Shown here: piece by piece, positions 38,612-49,474 of the stretch
Layout: the number at the start of each line of letters is the position of its first letter
Position numbering within the stretch: position 1 is the stretch's first letter
NCBI RefSeq assembly: GCF_946998835.1
Contig: NZ_CAMQAZ010000014.1
Span: 5,269-69,268, forward strand
Length of the DNA stretch: 64,000 nucleotides
Direction of reading: 5' to 3'
Source: an uncultured Corynebacterium sp.
GTDB taxonomy: Bacteria > Actinomycetota > Actinomycetes > Mycobacteriales > Mycobacteriaceae
Notes under the pieces: model-generated
Seen by the model: the letters and a program-made list of their open reading frames with translations, nothing else
What the model was told of the DNA's origin: nothing
Databases searched by the model: none
Translations under genes and position numbers: made by a program

Positions 38612-39436
38612 ATGGGAAAGCGCAAACGTAAGATTGCTGAAGCCGCGGAGTATCTCACCCCGATGTTTGATGCCCACACGCATCTAGCATCCTGCGGGGC
38701 GCAAACTCCGGAGGAGATAGCGGCGCTCATGGACCGCGCTGCCGCAGCCGGAGTTGTCGGGGTCTGCACCGTGGGCGACGGTATGCCGGAAACGGAGCTG
38801 GCCTTCGCCGCCGCGCACGCGCACCCCAACGTCTGGGCCGCCGCCGCTATCCATCCGACGCGCGCCCGTGAGCTTGACGACGACGCCAAGGCCCGCTTAA
38901 CCGAAATGGCCGCCGACCCCAGAGTCGTGGCCGTGGGCGAGACGGGACTGGATTGGTACTGGCTGGATTCTCTCGACGGCTGCGCGTCTAAGAGCGAGCA
39001 GCTGGCTGCGTTGCAGTGGCATATGGAGCTCGCTGCGACCGTCGGCAAGCCGCTGATGATTCATAACCGCGATGCCGATGAAGACCTGATGGCAGCGTTG
39101 GAGGGCTATGAGAACACCGTCATCTTGCACTGCTTTTCCTCGCCGATTGAGGTAGCCCGCGAAGCCATTGCGCGCGGTTATCTGCTGAGCTTTACCGGCA
39201 ATGTCACCTTCAAGCGCAATGACTTTCTGCGGCAGGCCGTCGCGGAGGCTCCGGCGGAGCAACTGCTGGTGGAAACCGATGCGCCGTACATGACTGCGGA
39301 GCCGTTCCGCGGGGCACGAAACGAATCCACTTTTATTGGCCATCAGGTGCGTGTGATGGCTGCGGCCCGAGAAATCGGGGCAGAGGAGATGGCGCAGATT
39401 CTGACGGATAATGCCCGTCGGGTATACGGCATTTAA
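38612..39436 (+). CDS. tatD: TatD family metal-dependent hydrolase
   Basis: The 274-residue enzyme is a TIM-barrel metallohydrolase: FDAHTHLAS (metal-binding HxH), VAVGETGLDWY (Glu ligand), LMIHNRDADEDL and ILHCFSS (His ligands) and LLVETDAPYMT (Asp ligand) are all present. TatD enzymes are thought to act as DNases or on tRNA/D-amino acids. It is 18 bp after metG and precedes rpf2, a conserved order. Confidence 0.92.
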   Translation: MGKRKRKIAEAAEYLTPMFDAHTHLASCGAQTPEEIAALMDRAAAAGVVGVCTVGDGMPETELAFAAAHAHPNVWAAAAIHPTRARELDDDAKARLTEMAADPRVVAVGETGLDWYWLDSLDGCASKSEQLAALQWHMELAATVGKPLMIHNRDADEDLMAALEGYENTVILHCFSSPIEVAREAIARGYLLSFTGNVTFKRNDFLRQAVAEAPAEQLLVETDAPYMTAEPFRGARNESTFIGHQVRVMAAAREIGAEEMAQILTDNARRVYGI

Positions 39437-39452
39437 CCACGTACTGACGCAT

Positions 39453-39490
39453 AACCGCCCCTGAGCTGTAGATATGCAGTCGGGCGGTTT
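39453..39490 (+). terminator. Terminator after tatD
   Basis: AACCGCCC / GGGCGGTT form an 8-bp stem with a 21-nt loop, followed by a short T run. It lies between tatD and rpf2. Confidence 0.78.
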
Positions 39491-39596
39491 GCTGTATTCC
39501 CCGTCACTTTTATGGACATATTTTAGACAACACCGAATCTTTATCGTACTGTTACATATTGTATTTTTTACGACCTGCTTGATTGTCCACTTTTGA

Positions 39597-40763
<1,167 letters not shown>

Positions 40764-40799
40764 AACTGCTTTTCGGGTTCGAACCCGTAGTATCTAACT

Positions 40800-41705
40800 G
40801 TGACTAAAGCAGAAGTTTCTTTTTTGGGGCCGGTCGAAGTCCGCGACCTGGCGGCGCAGTTGGATATTGTCCCGACAAAGAAATTGGGACAAAACTTCGT
40901 CCACGATGCCAATACTGTGCGTCGAATTGTCGCTGCGGCCGACTTGCCGGAGGACTCCTACCCGGTTGAGGTCGGCCCCGGCTTGGGCTCGCTGACCCTC
41001 GGGCTGCTCGAACACTGCGGTCGCGCCGCGGCTGTCGAAATCGATCCTCGGTTGGCGGAGCGCCTGCCCCAAACCGTTGCGGAACGCGCCGCAGGCTGCG
41101 AGCTGGAGCTCATTGAGAAAGACGCGTTGAAGGTCCGCCGAGAGGACTTTCAGACCTCCCCGGATGCGCTGGTGGCCAATCTGCCATACAACGTTTCTGT
41201 ACCGGTGCTGTTGCACATGCTTGCAGAGCTGCCCACCATTCGCCGCGTGCTCGTGATGGTGCAGTCCGAGGTGGCCGACCGTTTGGCAGCCCAGCCTGGC
41301 TCCAAGGTTTACGGCGTCCCCAGTGTGAAGGCCGCCTACTACGGCACAGTGCGTCGCGCTGGTGCTATCGGTCCACACGTCTTCTGGCCCGTTCCAAAGG
41401 TCGATTCTGGGCTCGTGCGCATTGACTGCTATGCCCGCTCCGATGCCCCTGAGACCTCAGGTGCACCGGAGGCTCCGTGGGAAATTTCGCCGCAGTTCCG
41501 GGCACGCCTATTTCCGCTTATCGATGCCGCGTTTGCGCAACGCCGCAAGACATTGCGGGCGGCGCTGTCGGGAATTTATGGGTCCGGTGCCACCGCCGAG
41601 GAGGCTCTTGTAGCCGCAGGGATCGACCCCAAGCAACGGGGCGAGAAGCTCGACATCGCCGATTTTGTCCGCCTCACCGAGGTCTCACGAGACCATCGCG
41701 TGTAA
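40800..41705 (+). CDS. ksgA: 16S rRNA (adenine(1518)-N(6)/adenine(1519)-N(6))-dimethyltransferase
   Basis: The 301-residue KsgA starts at GTG 40800. [20 protein letters not shown], the SAM-binding [15 protein letters not shown] and the catalytic [11 protein letters not shown] are typical. It dimethylates two adenines in helix 45 of 16S rRNA during small subunit assembly. The gene follows rpf2 by 36 bp. Confidence 0.95.
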   Translation: MTKAEVSFLGPVEVRDLAAQLDIVPTKKLGQNFVHDANTVRRIVAAADLPEDSYPVEVGPGLGSLTLGLLEHCGRAAAVEIDPRLAERLPQTVAERAAGCELELIEKDALKVRREDFQTSPDALVANLPYNVSVPVLLHMLAELPTIRRVLVMVQSEVADRLAAQPGSKVYGVPSVKAAYYGTVRRAGAIGPHVFWPVPKVDSGLVRIDCYARSDAPETSGAPEAPWEISPQFRARLFPLIDAAFAQRRKTLRAALSGIYGSGATAEEALVAAGIDPKQRGEKLDIADFVRLTEVSRDHRV

Positions 41706-41726
41706 TAAAGGACAGGCGATTTTTCC

Positions 41727-42242
41727 ATGCACTGTGATGACGATTCCAGCAGTACCGCACGCAGTCGGCGTGAACCGCACGGCTTGGCGTGGACTAAGTT
41801 CTGGCCTGACGACGACGGCTGGGTGTGCAACTGCATAGTTTTCCGCGGTGATCGCCTGCTGCTTCTGCAGCGTGAACACGACGGCTTTCTCGGCGGACAA
41901 TGGGACTTGCCGGGTGGCAAGCTCGATACCGGGGAAGAACCATCAGAGGCCGCTGTGCGCGAACTGCACGAAGAAGCCGGCCTACGTGCAGCTGAAGTCA
42001 GCGAGTTTGCGCACTATTCCAATCCGGACCTGGGTGGGGAGAACTTCCGCTTTCACACGGTAACCTTTCTGGTGCGTGAGGCTGATGACACTCAAGCTGT
42101 CCAACTCAGCGCGGAGCATCCGGACTTTACCTGGGTGACTCGGGAGCAGTTCGATGAGCTGCCGGTGGTTTGGTATGTCCGGCGTGTGCTTGGCAACGTC
42201 GAATGGGGCACAATAAATACTCATCATGGCGAATCTAATTAA
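41727..42242 (+). CDS. NUDIX hydrolase
   Basis: The 171-residue protein has a complete Nudix box (GKLDTGEEPSEAAVRELHEE followed by AG), so it hydrolyses a nucleoside diphosphate linked to another group. The substrate is unknown. It overlaps the ABC-F gene by 17 bp, suggesting translational coupling. Confidence 0.88.
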   Translation: MHCDDDSSSTARSRREPHGLAWTKFWPDDDGWVCNCIVFRGDRLLLLQREHDGFLGGQWDLPGGKLDTGEEPSEAAVRELHEEAGLRAAEVSEFAHYSNPDLGGENFRFHTVTFLVREADDTQAVQLSAEHPDFTWVTREQFDELPVVWYVRRVLGNVEWGTINTHHGESN

Positions 42243-44043
42243 TTGCGAGAATATTTCTAAGTCCTTCGGGCTCAAGACGCTGCTCGATGGCGTTAGCCTC
42301 GGCGTTCAGGAAGGCGACCGCATCGGTGTCGTCGGTTTGAACGGTGGCGGAAAGTCCACGCTGCTGAAGATTCTGGCGGGTGTGGAACCGGCGGACTCCG
42401 GACGTATTTCGCGAGCCAACGACATGGCCATGGCGCATGTCACCCAGGGGGCGGAACTTGACCCGAACTCCACTGTGTTTGAGTGCGTCATCGAACCGCT
42501 TGGCCTCGCCGAACACGAGTGGGCGGGCAACGCTTCCATCCGCGAAGTCCTCGATGGCATCGGCATCAACGATCTCGGTATGGACACCAAGGTCGCTAAT
42601 CTTTCCGGTGGTGAGCGCCGCCGCGTTAATCTGGCGGCAGCACTTGTCCGCGACTTGGATCTACTCATTCTCGATGAGCCGACTAACCACCTGGATATTG
42701 AGGGTGTGCAGTGGCTGGCCGATCACGTCCTGTCTCGCCGGGCAGCCCTGGTCGTCGTCACGCACGATCGTTGGTTCCTGGATACCGTTGCAACGAAGAC
42801 GTGGGAAGTCCACGACGGCACTGTCGATTTCTACGACGGTGGTTATAATGACTGGACTTTTGCTCGTGCCGAGCGTGCGCGTCAGGCCGATGCCGCCGAG
42901 CAGCGTCGACAGAATCTCGCTCGTAAGGAACTCGCATGGCTGCGTCGTGGTGCGCCAGCCCGCACGTCGAAGCCGCGCTACCGCATCGAAGCTGCCGAGG
43001 CGCTCATCGCCGATGTCCCGGCACCGCGTGATTCCGTGGAGCTGATGGCATTTTCCCAGCGCCGACAGGGCAAGGTGGTCGTGGAGCTGGAGCACGCCTG
43101 CCTGGAAACGCCCGATGGCAGGGAATTGCTTAACGACGTCACGTGGCGCCTGGCCCCCGGCGAGCGCATTGGTCTGGTCGGTGTCAACGGCTCGGGTAAG
43201 ACAACTTTGTTGCGCGCTCTGGCGGGAGACTACCCCTTGAGCGCTGGCAAGCGAATCGAGGGCAAGACTGTGCGCCTGGGGTGGCTGCGCCAGGAACTTG
43301 ATGATCTTCCGCTGGACATGCGCGTGCTCGATGCAGTGGAGGATGTGGCAACCTACATTGACCTCGGCAAGAAGCAGATTAGTGCCTCGCAGTTGGCCGA
43401 GCGGTTGGGCTTTTCCCCGAAGCGGCAGCGCACTCCAATCGCTGACCTCTCCGGTGGTGAGCGGCGTCGCCTGCAGCTCACACGTGTGTTGATGAGTGAG
43501 CCGAACTTTCTACTGCTCGATGAGCCGACGAATGACCTGGACATTGATACGCTGCAGGAGCTGGAAGACCTGCTGGACAACTGGCCGGGCACGTTGGTGG
43601 TCATCTCCCACGATCGCTATCTGATTGAGCGTATTGCCGATTCAACCTGGGCTCTCTTTGGCGATGGGGAGTTGACGAACCTGCCCGGGGGGATTGGTCA
43701 GTACCTGGAGCGCCGCGCGCAGCTGGCGGCTGAGGTGAGTACGGGCTCTGGTGCGCCGAATAATGCTGGCAGTTCTGCCAGCGACCCCGACACAGAATCG
43801 AGCCTCTCGGCAGCCGAGCTGCACGCCTTGCGCAAGCAGATGAACGCACTCGAGCGCAAAATGGGCAAGCTTGCTGAAAAAGAAGCGGCCATTAACGAGG
43901 AAATGGCAAAAATCAGCGCGGATGTCGACAACCTCGACACCGAGCGTCTGGCCGAACTCGACCGCGAGGCAGCGGAACTGCGCGATGCCCGCGACGAGTT
44001 GGAAATGGAATGGCTAGAGCTGGGGGAGCAGGCGGAGGGCTAG
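42226..44043 (+). CDS. ABC-F family ATP-binding protein
   Basis: The 605-residue soluble protein carries two ABC domains and no membrane segment: Walker A GLNGGGKST and GVNGSGKTT, signatures LSGGERRRVNL and LSGGERRRLQL, and Walker B LILDEPTNHLD and LLLDEPTNDLD. A charged C-terminal coiled coil follows (about residues 520-600), as in Uup. ABC-F proteins act on the ribosome; some protect against antibiotics. The interdomain linker is short, which favours a housekeeping Uup/EttA-like role over resistance. Confidence 0.9.
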   Translation: MANLINCENISKSFGLKTLLDGVSLGVQEGDRIGVVGLNGGGKSTLLKILAGVEPADSGRISRANDMAMAHVTQGAELDPNSTVFECVIEPLGLAEHEWAGNASIREVLDGIGINDLGMDTKVANLSGGERRRVNLAAALVRDLDLLILDEPTNHLDIEGVQWLADHVLSRRAALVVVTHDRWFLDTVATKTWEVHDGTVDFYDGGYNDWTFARAERARQADAAEQRRQNLARKELAWLRRGAPARTSKPRYRIEAAEALIADVPAPRDSVELMAFSQRRQGKVVVELEHACLETPDGRELLNDVTWRLAPGERIGLVGVNGSGKTTLLRALAGDYPLSAGKRIEGKTVRLGWLRQELDDLPLDMRVLDAVEDVATYIDLGKKQISASQLAERLGFSPKRQRTPIADLSGGERRRLQLTRVLMSEPNFLLLDEPTNDLDIDTLQELEDLLDNWPGTLVVISHDRYLIERIADSTWALFGDGELTNLPGGIGQYLERRAQLAAEVSTGSGAPNNAGSSASDPDTESSLSAAELHALRKQMNALERKMGKLAEKEAAINEEMAKISADVDNLDTERLAELDREAAELRDARDELEMEWLELGEQAEG

Positions 44044-44071
44044 CACTAAAGGTAGGTGCTAGCCGAACACC

Positions 44072-45040
44072 TTAGGTATGTGCCGGGTATTCGTGGTCTG
44101 CGTGCCCGGTTCTTTCAATTTGCACCGTGGCGTGTTCAATCCCGTGGACGTCGTGAAGCAGCGCCTGGGTGCGGTCGAGCAGTGCGTGCTCATCGCCGTT
44201 GGGGAGCGTATCGCAGCGTACGAGGTGGACAGATGCCAGCAGGTCGCTGCCGTTGAGGGACCAGACATGGAGGTCGTGGACATCGACTACTCCGTCCAGT
44301 TCGGACAGGTCAGCGGTGATTTTCTCAGTGTCGACGCCCTTCGGGGTGTACTCCAGCAGCACGTGGAGACAATCGCGTACCAGAACGGCGGCTCGTGGGA
44401 CGATGAAGAGCGCAATCACGATGGAGACCACCGAGTCAATGGCAGTCCAGCCGGTGTAGGCGATAGCGATGGCGGAGATAATGACGGCGACCGAACCGGC
44501 GGCGTCGACAAGCACATGCAGATACGCACCGCGGACGTTGACGCTTTCCTTGGCAGCACCGGCGAGCAGAAACGCTGCAATCACATTGGTGAGCAGGCCG
44601 ATGACTGCGATGATGAGCATCGACGTGGTTTGAATTTCCGACTGCTCCGCAGAGCCGAAGCGGCGAATCGCGCCCCAGAGGATCACTGCGGCGATGATGA
44701 AGACTGTCAGGCCGTTGACGAGAGCGGTCAGAACCTCAACGCGGCGATATCCGTATGTCGCGCGATGATTGGCGCCTCGCTGGGCAATCGCCAAACCAGC
44801 AACTGCCATGAGCAGACCCGCAGAGTCCGTCACCATGTGGCCAGCATCTGCCAAGAGTGCCAGCGAACCGGAGACTAGGCCACCGATGAGCTCGGCTAGA
44901 AATACAACGAGGGTTAGCCCCGCGGCTGCGAGCAGGCGACGGGCAGGAGTGTTCGCGGGGTCAAAATGAGCGTGGTCATGGCTGTGACCGTGCGCATGCT
45001 CCTTCGAATGTGAGTGGCCAGAATGTTCAGTTGCGTCCAT
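44072..45040 (-). CDS. Cation diffusion facilitator family transporter (zinc exporter type)
   Basis: The 322-residue protein has a His-rich N-terminus (HSGHSHSKEHAHGHSHDHAH), six membrane segments with metal ligands in LLADAGHMVTDSAG and VDAAGSVAVIISA, and a C-terminal cytoplasmic domain with DVHDLHVWSLN. This is a CzcD/ZitB-type exporter, probably for zinc. The second transmembrane ligand motif reads VDAAGS where many zinc exporters have HVLGD; here it is HVLVDAAGS. Confidence 0.9.
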   Translation of the reverse strand: MDATEHSGHSHSKEHAHGHSHDHAHFDPANTPARRLLAAAGLTLVVFLAELIGGLVSGSLALLADAGHMVTDSAGLLMAVAGLAIAQRGANHRATYGYRRVEVLTALVNGLTVFIIAAVILWGAIRRFGSAEQSEIQTTSMLIIAVIGLLTNVIAAFLLAGAAKESVNVRGAYLHVLVDAAGSVAVIISAIAIAYTGWTAIDSVVSIVIALFIVPRAAVLVRDCLHVLLEYTPKGVDTEKITADLSELDGVVDVHDLHVWSLNGSDLLASVHLVRCDTLPNGDEHALLDRTQALLHDVHGIEHATVQIERTGHADHEYPAHT

Positions 45041-45060
45041 AACTCCTAATGATAGCGGGG

Positions 45061-45828
45061 TTATGCAGGCTCCGGAAGATAGCTGTCAGCCCACGCATAA
45101 ATCAGATCAGCGGCACGCGCAGCGGACTTTGCGCGGGTGAGCAAGTGGTCCGCGCGATCCAGGCTCATCAGGGATTTTGGATAGCGGGAAACCTGGAAAA
45201 TCTTCTGCGCGCTGTCGATGCCGACAGTCTGGTCAGTCGGGGAGTGAAGAATCAGCAGTGGTTTGCGCAGTTGACCGAGATAGACCTCTGGGTTGTAGTC
45301 CGCCAGCACTTCCAAGAACTCGCGGGAGATGGGAATACCTCGGCCCTCGATCTGCAGAACCTGCGTGCCGTGTTCATCGACAGTCGAAATATCACCGGCG
45401 ATGCGCACAATGGAGTGAGCCGGGTCGAAAGGCGCTCCGATTGTCGCCACTGCCTTGACCTTCGGCATATCGTGGCCGGCATTCAGTGCCGCTGCGCCAC
45501 CCAGCGAGTGGCCAATCAGCAGTGATGGCGCCTCGAACTCAGCCTCCATGAAATCGTAGGCAGCCTTGAGGTCATCGATATTGGTCTGGAACGTCGTCTC
45601 GCCGAAATCACCCGTGGATTGCCCCAGCCCAGTGAAATCGAACCGGAACGCCGCAATACCCTTCTTTGCCAGCGCCTTACAGGTCCGCGACGCGCCGGGC
45701 ACCATCCGATTACATGTGAAGCAATGGCCAAACAGCGCCCACGCGCGTGGCGTGCCGTCAGGCAGGTCAATCGATGCTGCCAGCGTCTCGCCGGTCGATC
45801 CCGTAAATTTCAGGTGCTTAGTTGGCAT
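45061..45828 (-). CDS. Alpha/beta hydrolase
   Basis: The 255-residue protein has the alpha/beta hydrolase fold, with nucleophile motif GHSLGG (Ser) and a late His in DRADHLLT. The oxyanion region is FGHCFTCNR. The start MPTKHLKFTGSTGETLAASID resembles proteins found next to or fused with OsmC domains, but no OsmC gene is here. Substrate unknown. Confidence 0.83.
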   Translation of the reverse strand: MPTKHLKFTGSTGETLAASIDLPDGTPRAWALFGHCFTCNRMVPGASRTCKALAKKGIAAFRFDFTGLGQSTGDFGETTFQTNIDDLKAAYDFMEAEFEAPSLLIGHSLGGAAALNAGHDMPKVKAVATIGAPFDPAHSIVRIAGDISTVDEHGTQVLQIEGRGIPISREFLEVLADYNPEVYLGQLRKPLLILHSPTDQTVGIDSAQKIFQVSRYPKSLMSLDRADHLLTRAKSAARAADLIYAWADSYLPEPA

Positions 45829-45932
45829 AGGTTATATCCGCGCCTCAGTATGTGCTCAGTGTGTACGTTTTCGCTTTACGACGGCCGTTGTGGTGGCGAC
45901 CGTACGCCATGGTAAACCCGAGCGTCGCAAGT

Positions 45933-45973
45933 AAGTGAGGGATTGGCCGAAAAATTCGACCAATCCCTCACTT
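45933..45973 (-). terminator. Hairpin after the AbgT-type transporter gene
   Basis: A 14-bp perfect stem (AAGTGAGGGATTGG / CCAATCCCTCACTT) with a 13-nt loop lies 17 bp after the stop of the AbgT gene. There is no long T run, so termination would depend on stem strength. Confidence 0.7.
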
Positions 45974-45989
45974 GCCTGCCAGCTGTGAG

Positions 45990-47633
45990 TTAACGCACCG
46001 GAACGCCTGGCCCCAGCGGAATGCCCGCCAGGTACCAAAGGACGAAGAAGAGGAACCAGCCCACCAGCATGCACAGCGAGTACGGGATAGCCAGCGACAT
46101 TAGGGTGCCAACACCGGCCGGCTTGTAGTACTTCTGCAGGAAGGTCAGTGCCAGCGCGAAGTACGGCGACATCGGCGTAATGATGTTCGTCGGGGAGTCA
46201 CCGATTCGGAACAGCTGCTGCGAAACTTCTGGAGACACGTTGACGTACATCAGCATCGGCACCACAACGGGTGCCATCAGTGCCCACTGTGCGGAGCCCG
46301 AGGTAATCAGCAGGTTGAGGACACCCACCATCAGGACGAAGGCTGCAAAGAGCAAAAGCGGTGGCAGATCTGCCTTAGTCAGGAACTCGGAGCCCTTAAT
46401 AGCAGTCCACTGGCCGATATTGGACCACTTGAAGTAGGCCGTAAACTGCGAGACCGCGAAGAAGAGCACCATCATTGTGGTCAGCGTGCCCAGACCGCGT
46501 TCCATGAATGCTGGCACATCCGCAGAGGAAGTGATGGTCTTGGCTCCGATGCCGTACGCAATACCGACAACGGCGAAGAAGAGGGCAATGGACACCACGA
46601 CGTCGGTAAGCAGCACGGAATTCAAGATGCCGTCGCCCTCGCCGCGCAGGGGCGAGCCCGGGATGAACAGCGCGGCGAACCAGAGAGCCAGGAAGATAAC
46701 GGCGGCGATGTTGCCGTAGCGCAGGCCACGGCGCTCGGCGTCGTCCAGAACGAGCTTGTCGCGACCGCTGCTGGAGTTGTCGGAGGAGCTGTCCGGGGCT
46801 TTGTTTGCAGCATTCTCTTCAGCGGCCTCCTCCGAGGCACCCGGCTTGGTGAACTCAGCAGCTTCGTGGTCAATGTGGTCTTCGTGGATGGTCTTCTTTA
46901 CGTGCTTGGTGATGAACAGCTCAGTAACAGCTGTAATAATCAGCGCCAGCACAATCGACGAGGCCATGGTGAAGAAGTAGTTGGCCAGCGGCGAAACCAC
47001 GTACTCCGAATCCACGAACTGTGCTGCGTTCGTGGAGATACCCGCCAGCAGAACATCGGTGATGTTCAGCACCAGGGAGGAATTGAATCCGGCCGATGAG
47101 GCGGCAAAGGCGACCATGGCACCGACAATCGGGTTGCGACCAACCGCGGCGAATGAGGCGGCACCCAGCGGAATGAGGATGACGTAGACAGCGTCGGAGG
47201 CAATCGAACCAGTCACACCGGCCAGTGCAACAATGAATGTCAGCAGGACAGGGGAGTGCACCTTGGAAATTGCCGCGCGGATTGCCGAGCCGATGTAACC
47301 GGAGTACTCCGCAATTGCGACACCGAGCATGCACACCAGAATCAGGCCAACTGGTGCGAAGTCCGTGAAGTTCGTTACCGCTTCCGAGACCATCTTCTGC
47401 AGGTACTCCGCGGTAGCGAGGCTTTCCACCTCGATGATGTCGCCCGACGCTGGGTCCTTGGCCTGCATACCTGCCGCCGCGCCAATCCACGACGAGACGA
47501 TGACCACACCAGCGAGGATTACGAATAACCAAAATGGATTCGGCAGTGCGTTGCCGATGCGTTCAAGTGTTGCTAGGAACCCCTTTGGCTTCGGTGGCGC
47601 TTTATCCGGTTCCAACGTTTTTGACTGTCCCAT
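45990..47633 (-). CDS. AbgT family transporter
   Basis: The 547-residue protein belongs to the AbgT family (p-aminobenzoyl-glutamate uptake or sulfonamide efflux). Marker stretches are RIGNALPNPFWLFVILAGVV, SEAVTNFTDFAPVGLILVCM, and SGSAQWALMAPVVVPMLMY. A hydrophilic linker rich in Glu, Ser and Asn lies at about residues 250-290. ATG 47633 is used: the frame is open further but would run into smpB on the other strand. PABA synthesis gene pabB is elsewhere in the window, so a folate link is only suggestive. Confidence 0.87.
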   Translation of the reverse strand: MGQSKTLEPDKAPPKPKGFLATLERIGNALPNPFWLFVILAGVVIVSSWIGAAAGMQAKDPASGDIIEVESLATAEYLQKMVSEAVTNFTDFAPVGLILVCMLGVAIAEYSGYIGSAIRAAISKVHSPVLLTFIVALAGVTGSIASDAVYVILIPLGAASFAAVGRNPIVGAMVAFAASSAGFNSSLVLNITDVLLAGISTNAAQFVDSEYVVSPLANYFFTMASSIVLALIITAVTELFITKHVKKTIHEDHIDHEAAEFTKPGASEEAAEENAANKAPDSSSDNSSSGRDKLVLDDAERRGLRYGNIAAVIFLALWFAALFIPGSPLRGEGDGILNSVLLTDVVVSIALFFAVVGIAYGIGAKTITSSADVPAFMERGLGTLTTMMVLFFAVSQFTAYFKWSNIGQWTAIKGSEFLTKADLPPLLLFAAFVLMVGVLNLLITSGSAQWALMAPVVVPMLMYVNVSPEVSQQLFRIGDSPTNIITPMSPYFALALTFLQKYYKPAGVGTLMSLAIPYSLCMLVGWFLFFVLWYLAGIPLGPGVPVR

Positions 47634-47798
47634 ATATAAATCCCTCTGTGTTAGACGTTGGTAAAAGGTTAGGGGAAAGTAAGTTGCGTCACAACGTAAA
47701 AGGCCAGAGGGATGCGTATGCGAACTGCATGCAGGCACATAAGGGAAAGTTAAGGGAATAGCTGTAGCGCTCACTCTTCGGCTAGAGTTAAGCAGGTT

Positions 47799-48302
47799 AT
47801 GGGCAAGAAGAAGTCGAAGAAAGAAAAGGTCAGCGCCAACAACGCGGTGGTGGCCACCAATCGTCGTGCCCGCCATGACTACAACATTCTGGACACCTAC
47901 GAATGCGGTGTCGTTCTCGTGGGCACTGAGGTCAAGGCGCTGCGCGAGGGCAAAGCATCGCTTAACGACGCCTTTGCGACCATCGACGACGGAGAAGTGT
48001 GGCTGCGCGGGCTGCATATCCCGGAGTACTCCTACGGTTCGTGGACTAATCACTCACCGCGTCGCTCGCGCAAGCTGTTGTTGCACCGCAAGGAGATTGA
48101 CACCCTGTGGGGCAAGGTCCGCGATGGCAACAACACGCTTGTACCCCTGAAGCTGTACTTCACCAACGGTCGCTTGAAGGTCGAGCTCGCACTCGCCCGC
48201 GGTAAGCAGGATTATGACAAGCGCCAGGACATCAAGCGCCGCACGGAGGAGCGCGAAGCTACTCGTGCGCTGGGCCGTCGTGTGAAGGGGATTCAGGGGT
48301 AG
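47799..48302 (+). CDS. smpB: SsrA-binding protein SmpB
   Basis: The 167-residue protein binds tmRNA and brings it to stalled ribosomes. [39 protein letters not shown] and the C-terminal [19 protein letters not shown] are the SmpB core; the tail is basic. tmRNA itself is encoded 780 bp downstream, with one small regulator gene between. Confidence 0.95.
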   Translation: MGKKKSKKEKVSANNAVVATNRRARHDYNILDTYECGVVLVGTEVKALREGKASLNDAFATIDDGEVWLRGLHIPEYSYGSWTNHSPRRSRKLLLHRKEIDTLWGKVRDGNNTLVPLKLYFTNGRLKVELALARGKQDYDKRQDIKRRTEEREATRALGRRVKGIQG

Positions 48303-48330
48303 AAGAGGTCTTCATTAGAAAAGGCCTCTA

Positions 48331-48918
48331 TTAGAAGGGGAACTCAGTCGCATCGACTGGGAGGATGAGCAGGCCAATGACATTTTCGTGACGGTCAAAG
48401 GCAACTCGAGCCATCCACTCGCCGGCTTCATGCTTGAGGGTGGTTATGACGAGGCTTGTGCCGAGAATCTTCGACAGTAGTTTTTGCGAGGTCGGTGCCT
48501 TAGTCCTGGTTCCCCCGAGGCTGGTGACTTGGGTGTCGTCGAAAGATTCGAACGCGCCAGTCTCGGTGAGAACGTCTGACCATGCAGAGTAGATGGTGGA
48601 CCAGGGGAGGTCCTTTCGGAGCTTTGGCGAGATCATGTTGACGGTTTCTGTTTCTTCACCGTTGATGATGTGGCGAAGGAATTTTTCGCCGAGCTCGGCG
48701 ATATGAGTAGTTTTTGTCGCAGTCATTAATTCTCCTGAAACGGGGTCTGGGACACTTCCGAACCGCTTGAATGCCGCCTGCCGGGAGATATTGAGTGCAT
48801 TTCCAATCTCTGCCCATGAGTGGCCCGCTGCGCGAGCCTGCGCCACAGCATCCTCAAGTTCTTGTTCGGCAATGTTCTTTGCTTGCAGTCGGTGACGGAT
48901 TGTCGTCAATGGATCCAT
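48331..48918 (-). CDS. Small HTH regulator with C-terminal DUF3887-like domain
   Basis: The 195-residue protein starts [20 protein letters not shown]. Residues 20-50 form an HTH ([20 protein letters not shown] then [15 protein letters not shown]), like the helix-turn-helix found in actinobacterial DUF3887 proteins. The rest (about 75-195) is an NTF2-like fold candidate ([20 protein letters not shown]...[19 protein letters not shown]). ATG 48918 is chosen; the frame is open to 49149 but that would run into ssrA. Two perfect palindromes sit just upstream of the start, so autoregulation is likely. Confidence 0.75.
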   Translation of the reverse strand: MDPLTTIRHRLQAKNIAEQELEDAVAQARAAGHSWAEIGNALNISRQAAFKRFGSVPDPVSGELMTATKTTHIAELGEKFLRHIINGEETETVNMISPKLRKDLPWSTIYSAWSDVLTETGAFESFDDTQVTSLGGTRTKAPTSQKLLSKILGTSLVITTLKHEAGEWMARVAFDRHENVIGLLILPVDATEFPF

Positions 48919-48925
48919 GACTGCA

Positions 48926-48965
48926 GTCAACCATTGGTTGACATAGTTGTCAACCCGGGGTTGAC
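48926..48965 (-). promoter_or_regulatory. Tandem palindromic operator upstream of the HTH gene
   Basis: Two perfect 17-bp palindromes, GTCAACC-ATT-GGTTGAC (48926-48942) and GTCAACC-CGG-GGTTGAC (48949-48965), are separated by 6 bp, so four identical 7-bp half-sites lie just 8 bp before the ATG. The spacing repeats at 23 bp (about two turns). A further half-site TGTTGAC is at 49000-49006, inside the putative ssrA -35. Confidence 0.85.
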
Positions 48966-49001
48966 GTTCGGACGGGGGCTGTAGGTCCGCGACGAAGTTT
49001 G

Positions 49002-49031
49002 TTGACTTTTCTCGTCGTAAAGCGTTATTCT
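49002..49031 (+). promoter_or_regulatory. Putative ssrA promoter
   Basis: TTGACT (49002-49007) and TATTCT (49026-49031) are separated by 18 bp and lie 51 bp upstream of the mature tmRNA start. This is a good sigma-70-type match for an actinobacterial stable RNA. Confidence 0.6.
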
Positions 49032-49081
49032 TGAACATCCTTCGAGCGCTACGCACATTCCCGCGTTCGAAGGCATTGTAT

Positions 49082-49466
49082 GGGGCTGATATGGTTTCGA
49101 CACCGTACAGTGAGCCAGGGGAAGCGTGCCGGTGCAGGCTAGAGACCACCGTTTAAGCGTCGTAGCAACTGATTAAGCGCCGAGAACACTCAGCGCGACT
49201 ACGCTCTCGCTGCCTAATTAAGCGACTAGCGTGTCTGTCAGACCGGGCTTGCCCTTTGGTCCGGACCCTGGCATCGACTTAAAAGGGCTCGCCCGATGGG
49301 TGTGCCGTAAGGCTCATTGGGGATCTTCTTACTTGCGGCTGGGCCCGTCATTCGGACATGTTTGCCTGAGCCGAAGGGTCAAGTAGAGGCAATCGTGCGA
49401 ACTGCGCACGGAGAAGCCCTGGCGAGTTGGCGGTGGACCCGAGTTCAATTCTCGGCAGCTCCACGA
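49082..49466 (+). ncRNA. ssrA: Transfer-messenger RNA (tmRNA)
   Basis: The 5' end GGGGCTGATATGGTTTCGAC is the tmRNA consensus and pairs with CAGCTCC near the 3' end (7-bp acceptor stem). The tRNA-like domain, with T-loop GTTCAA, ends ...GGCAGCTCCACGA; no CCA is encoded. The tag reading frame at 49179-49217 reads AENTQRDYALAA and ends in TAA, close to the C. glutamicum tag as I recall it. The 3' end is the attachment site of the integrated element at 49451-56562. Confidence 0.95.
49451..49465 (+). repeat. attL: left 15-bp core of the tmRNA-integrated element
   Basis: CTCGGCAGCTCCACG is the last part of the tmRNA T-arm/acceptor and recurs exactly at 56548-56562. The left copy completes the tmRNA gene. 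Confidence 0.88.
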
Positions 49467-49474
49467 ACAGCATT

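Noticed and set aside
41848..42063. Second plus-strand frame inside the NUDIX gene
   Set aside because: Overlaps the Nudix box in another frame with no conserved motifs.
45990..48053. Extended start for the AbgT gene
   Set aside because: It would run through the promoter and first 85 codons of smpB; ATG 47633 gives the usual family N-terminus.
48331..49149. Extended start for the HTH regulator
   Set aside because: The upstream 77 codons would cover the operator and the 5' end of tmRNA; ATG 48918 begins the conserved domain.
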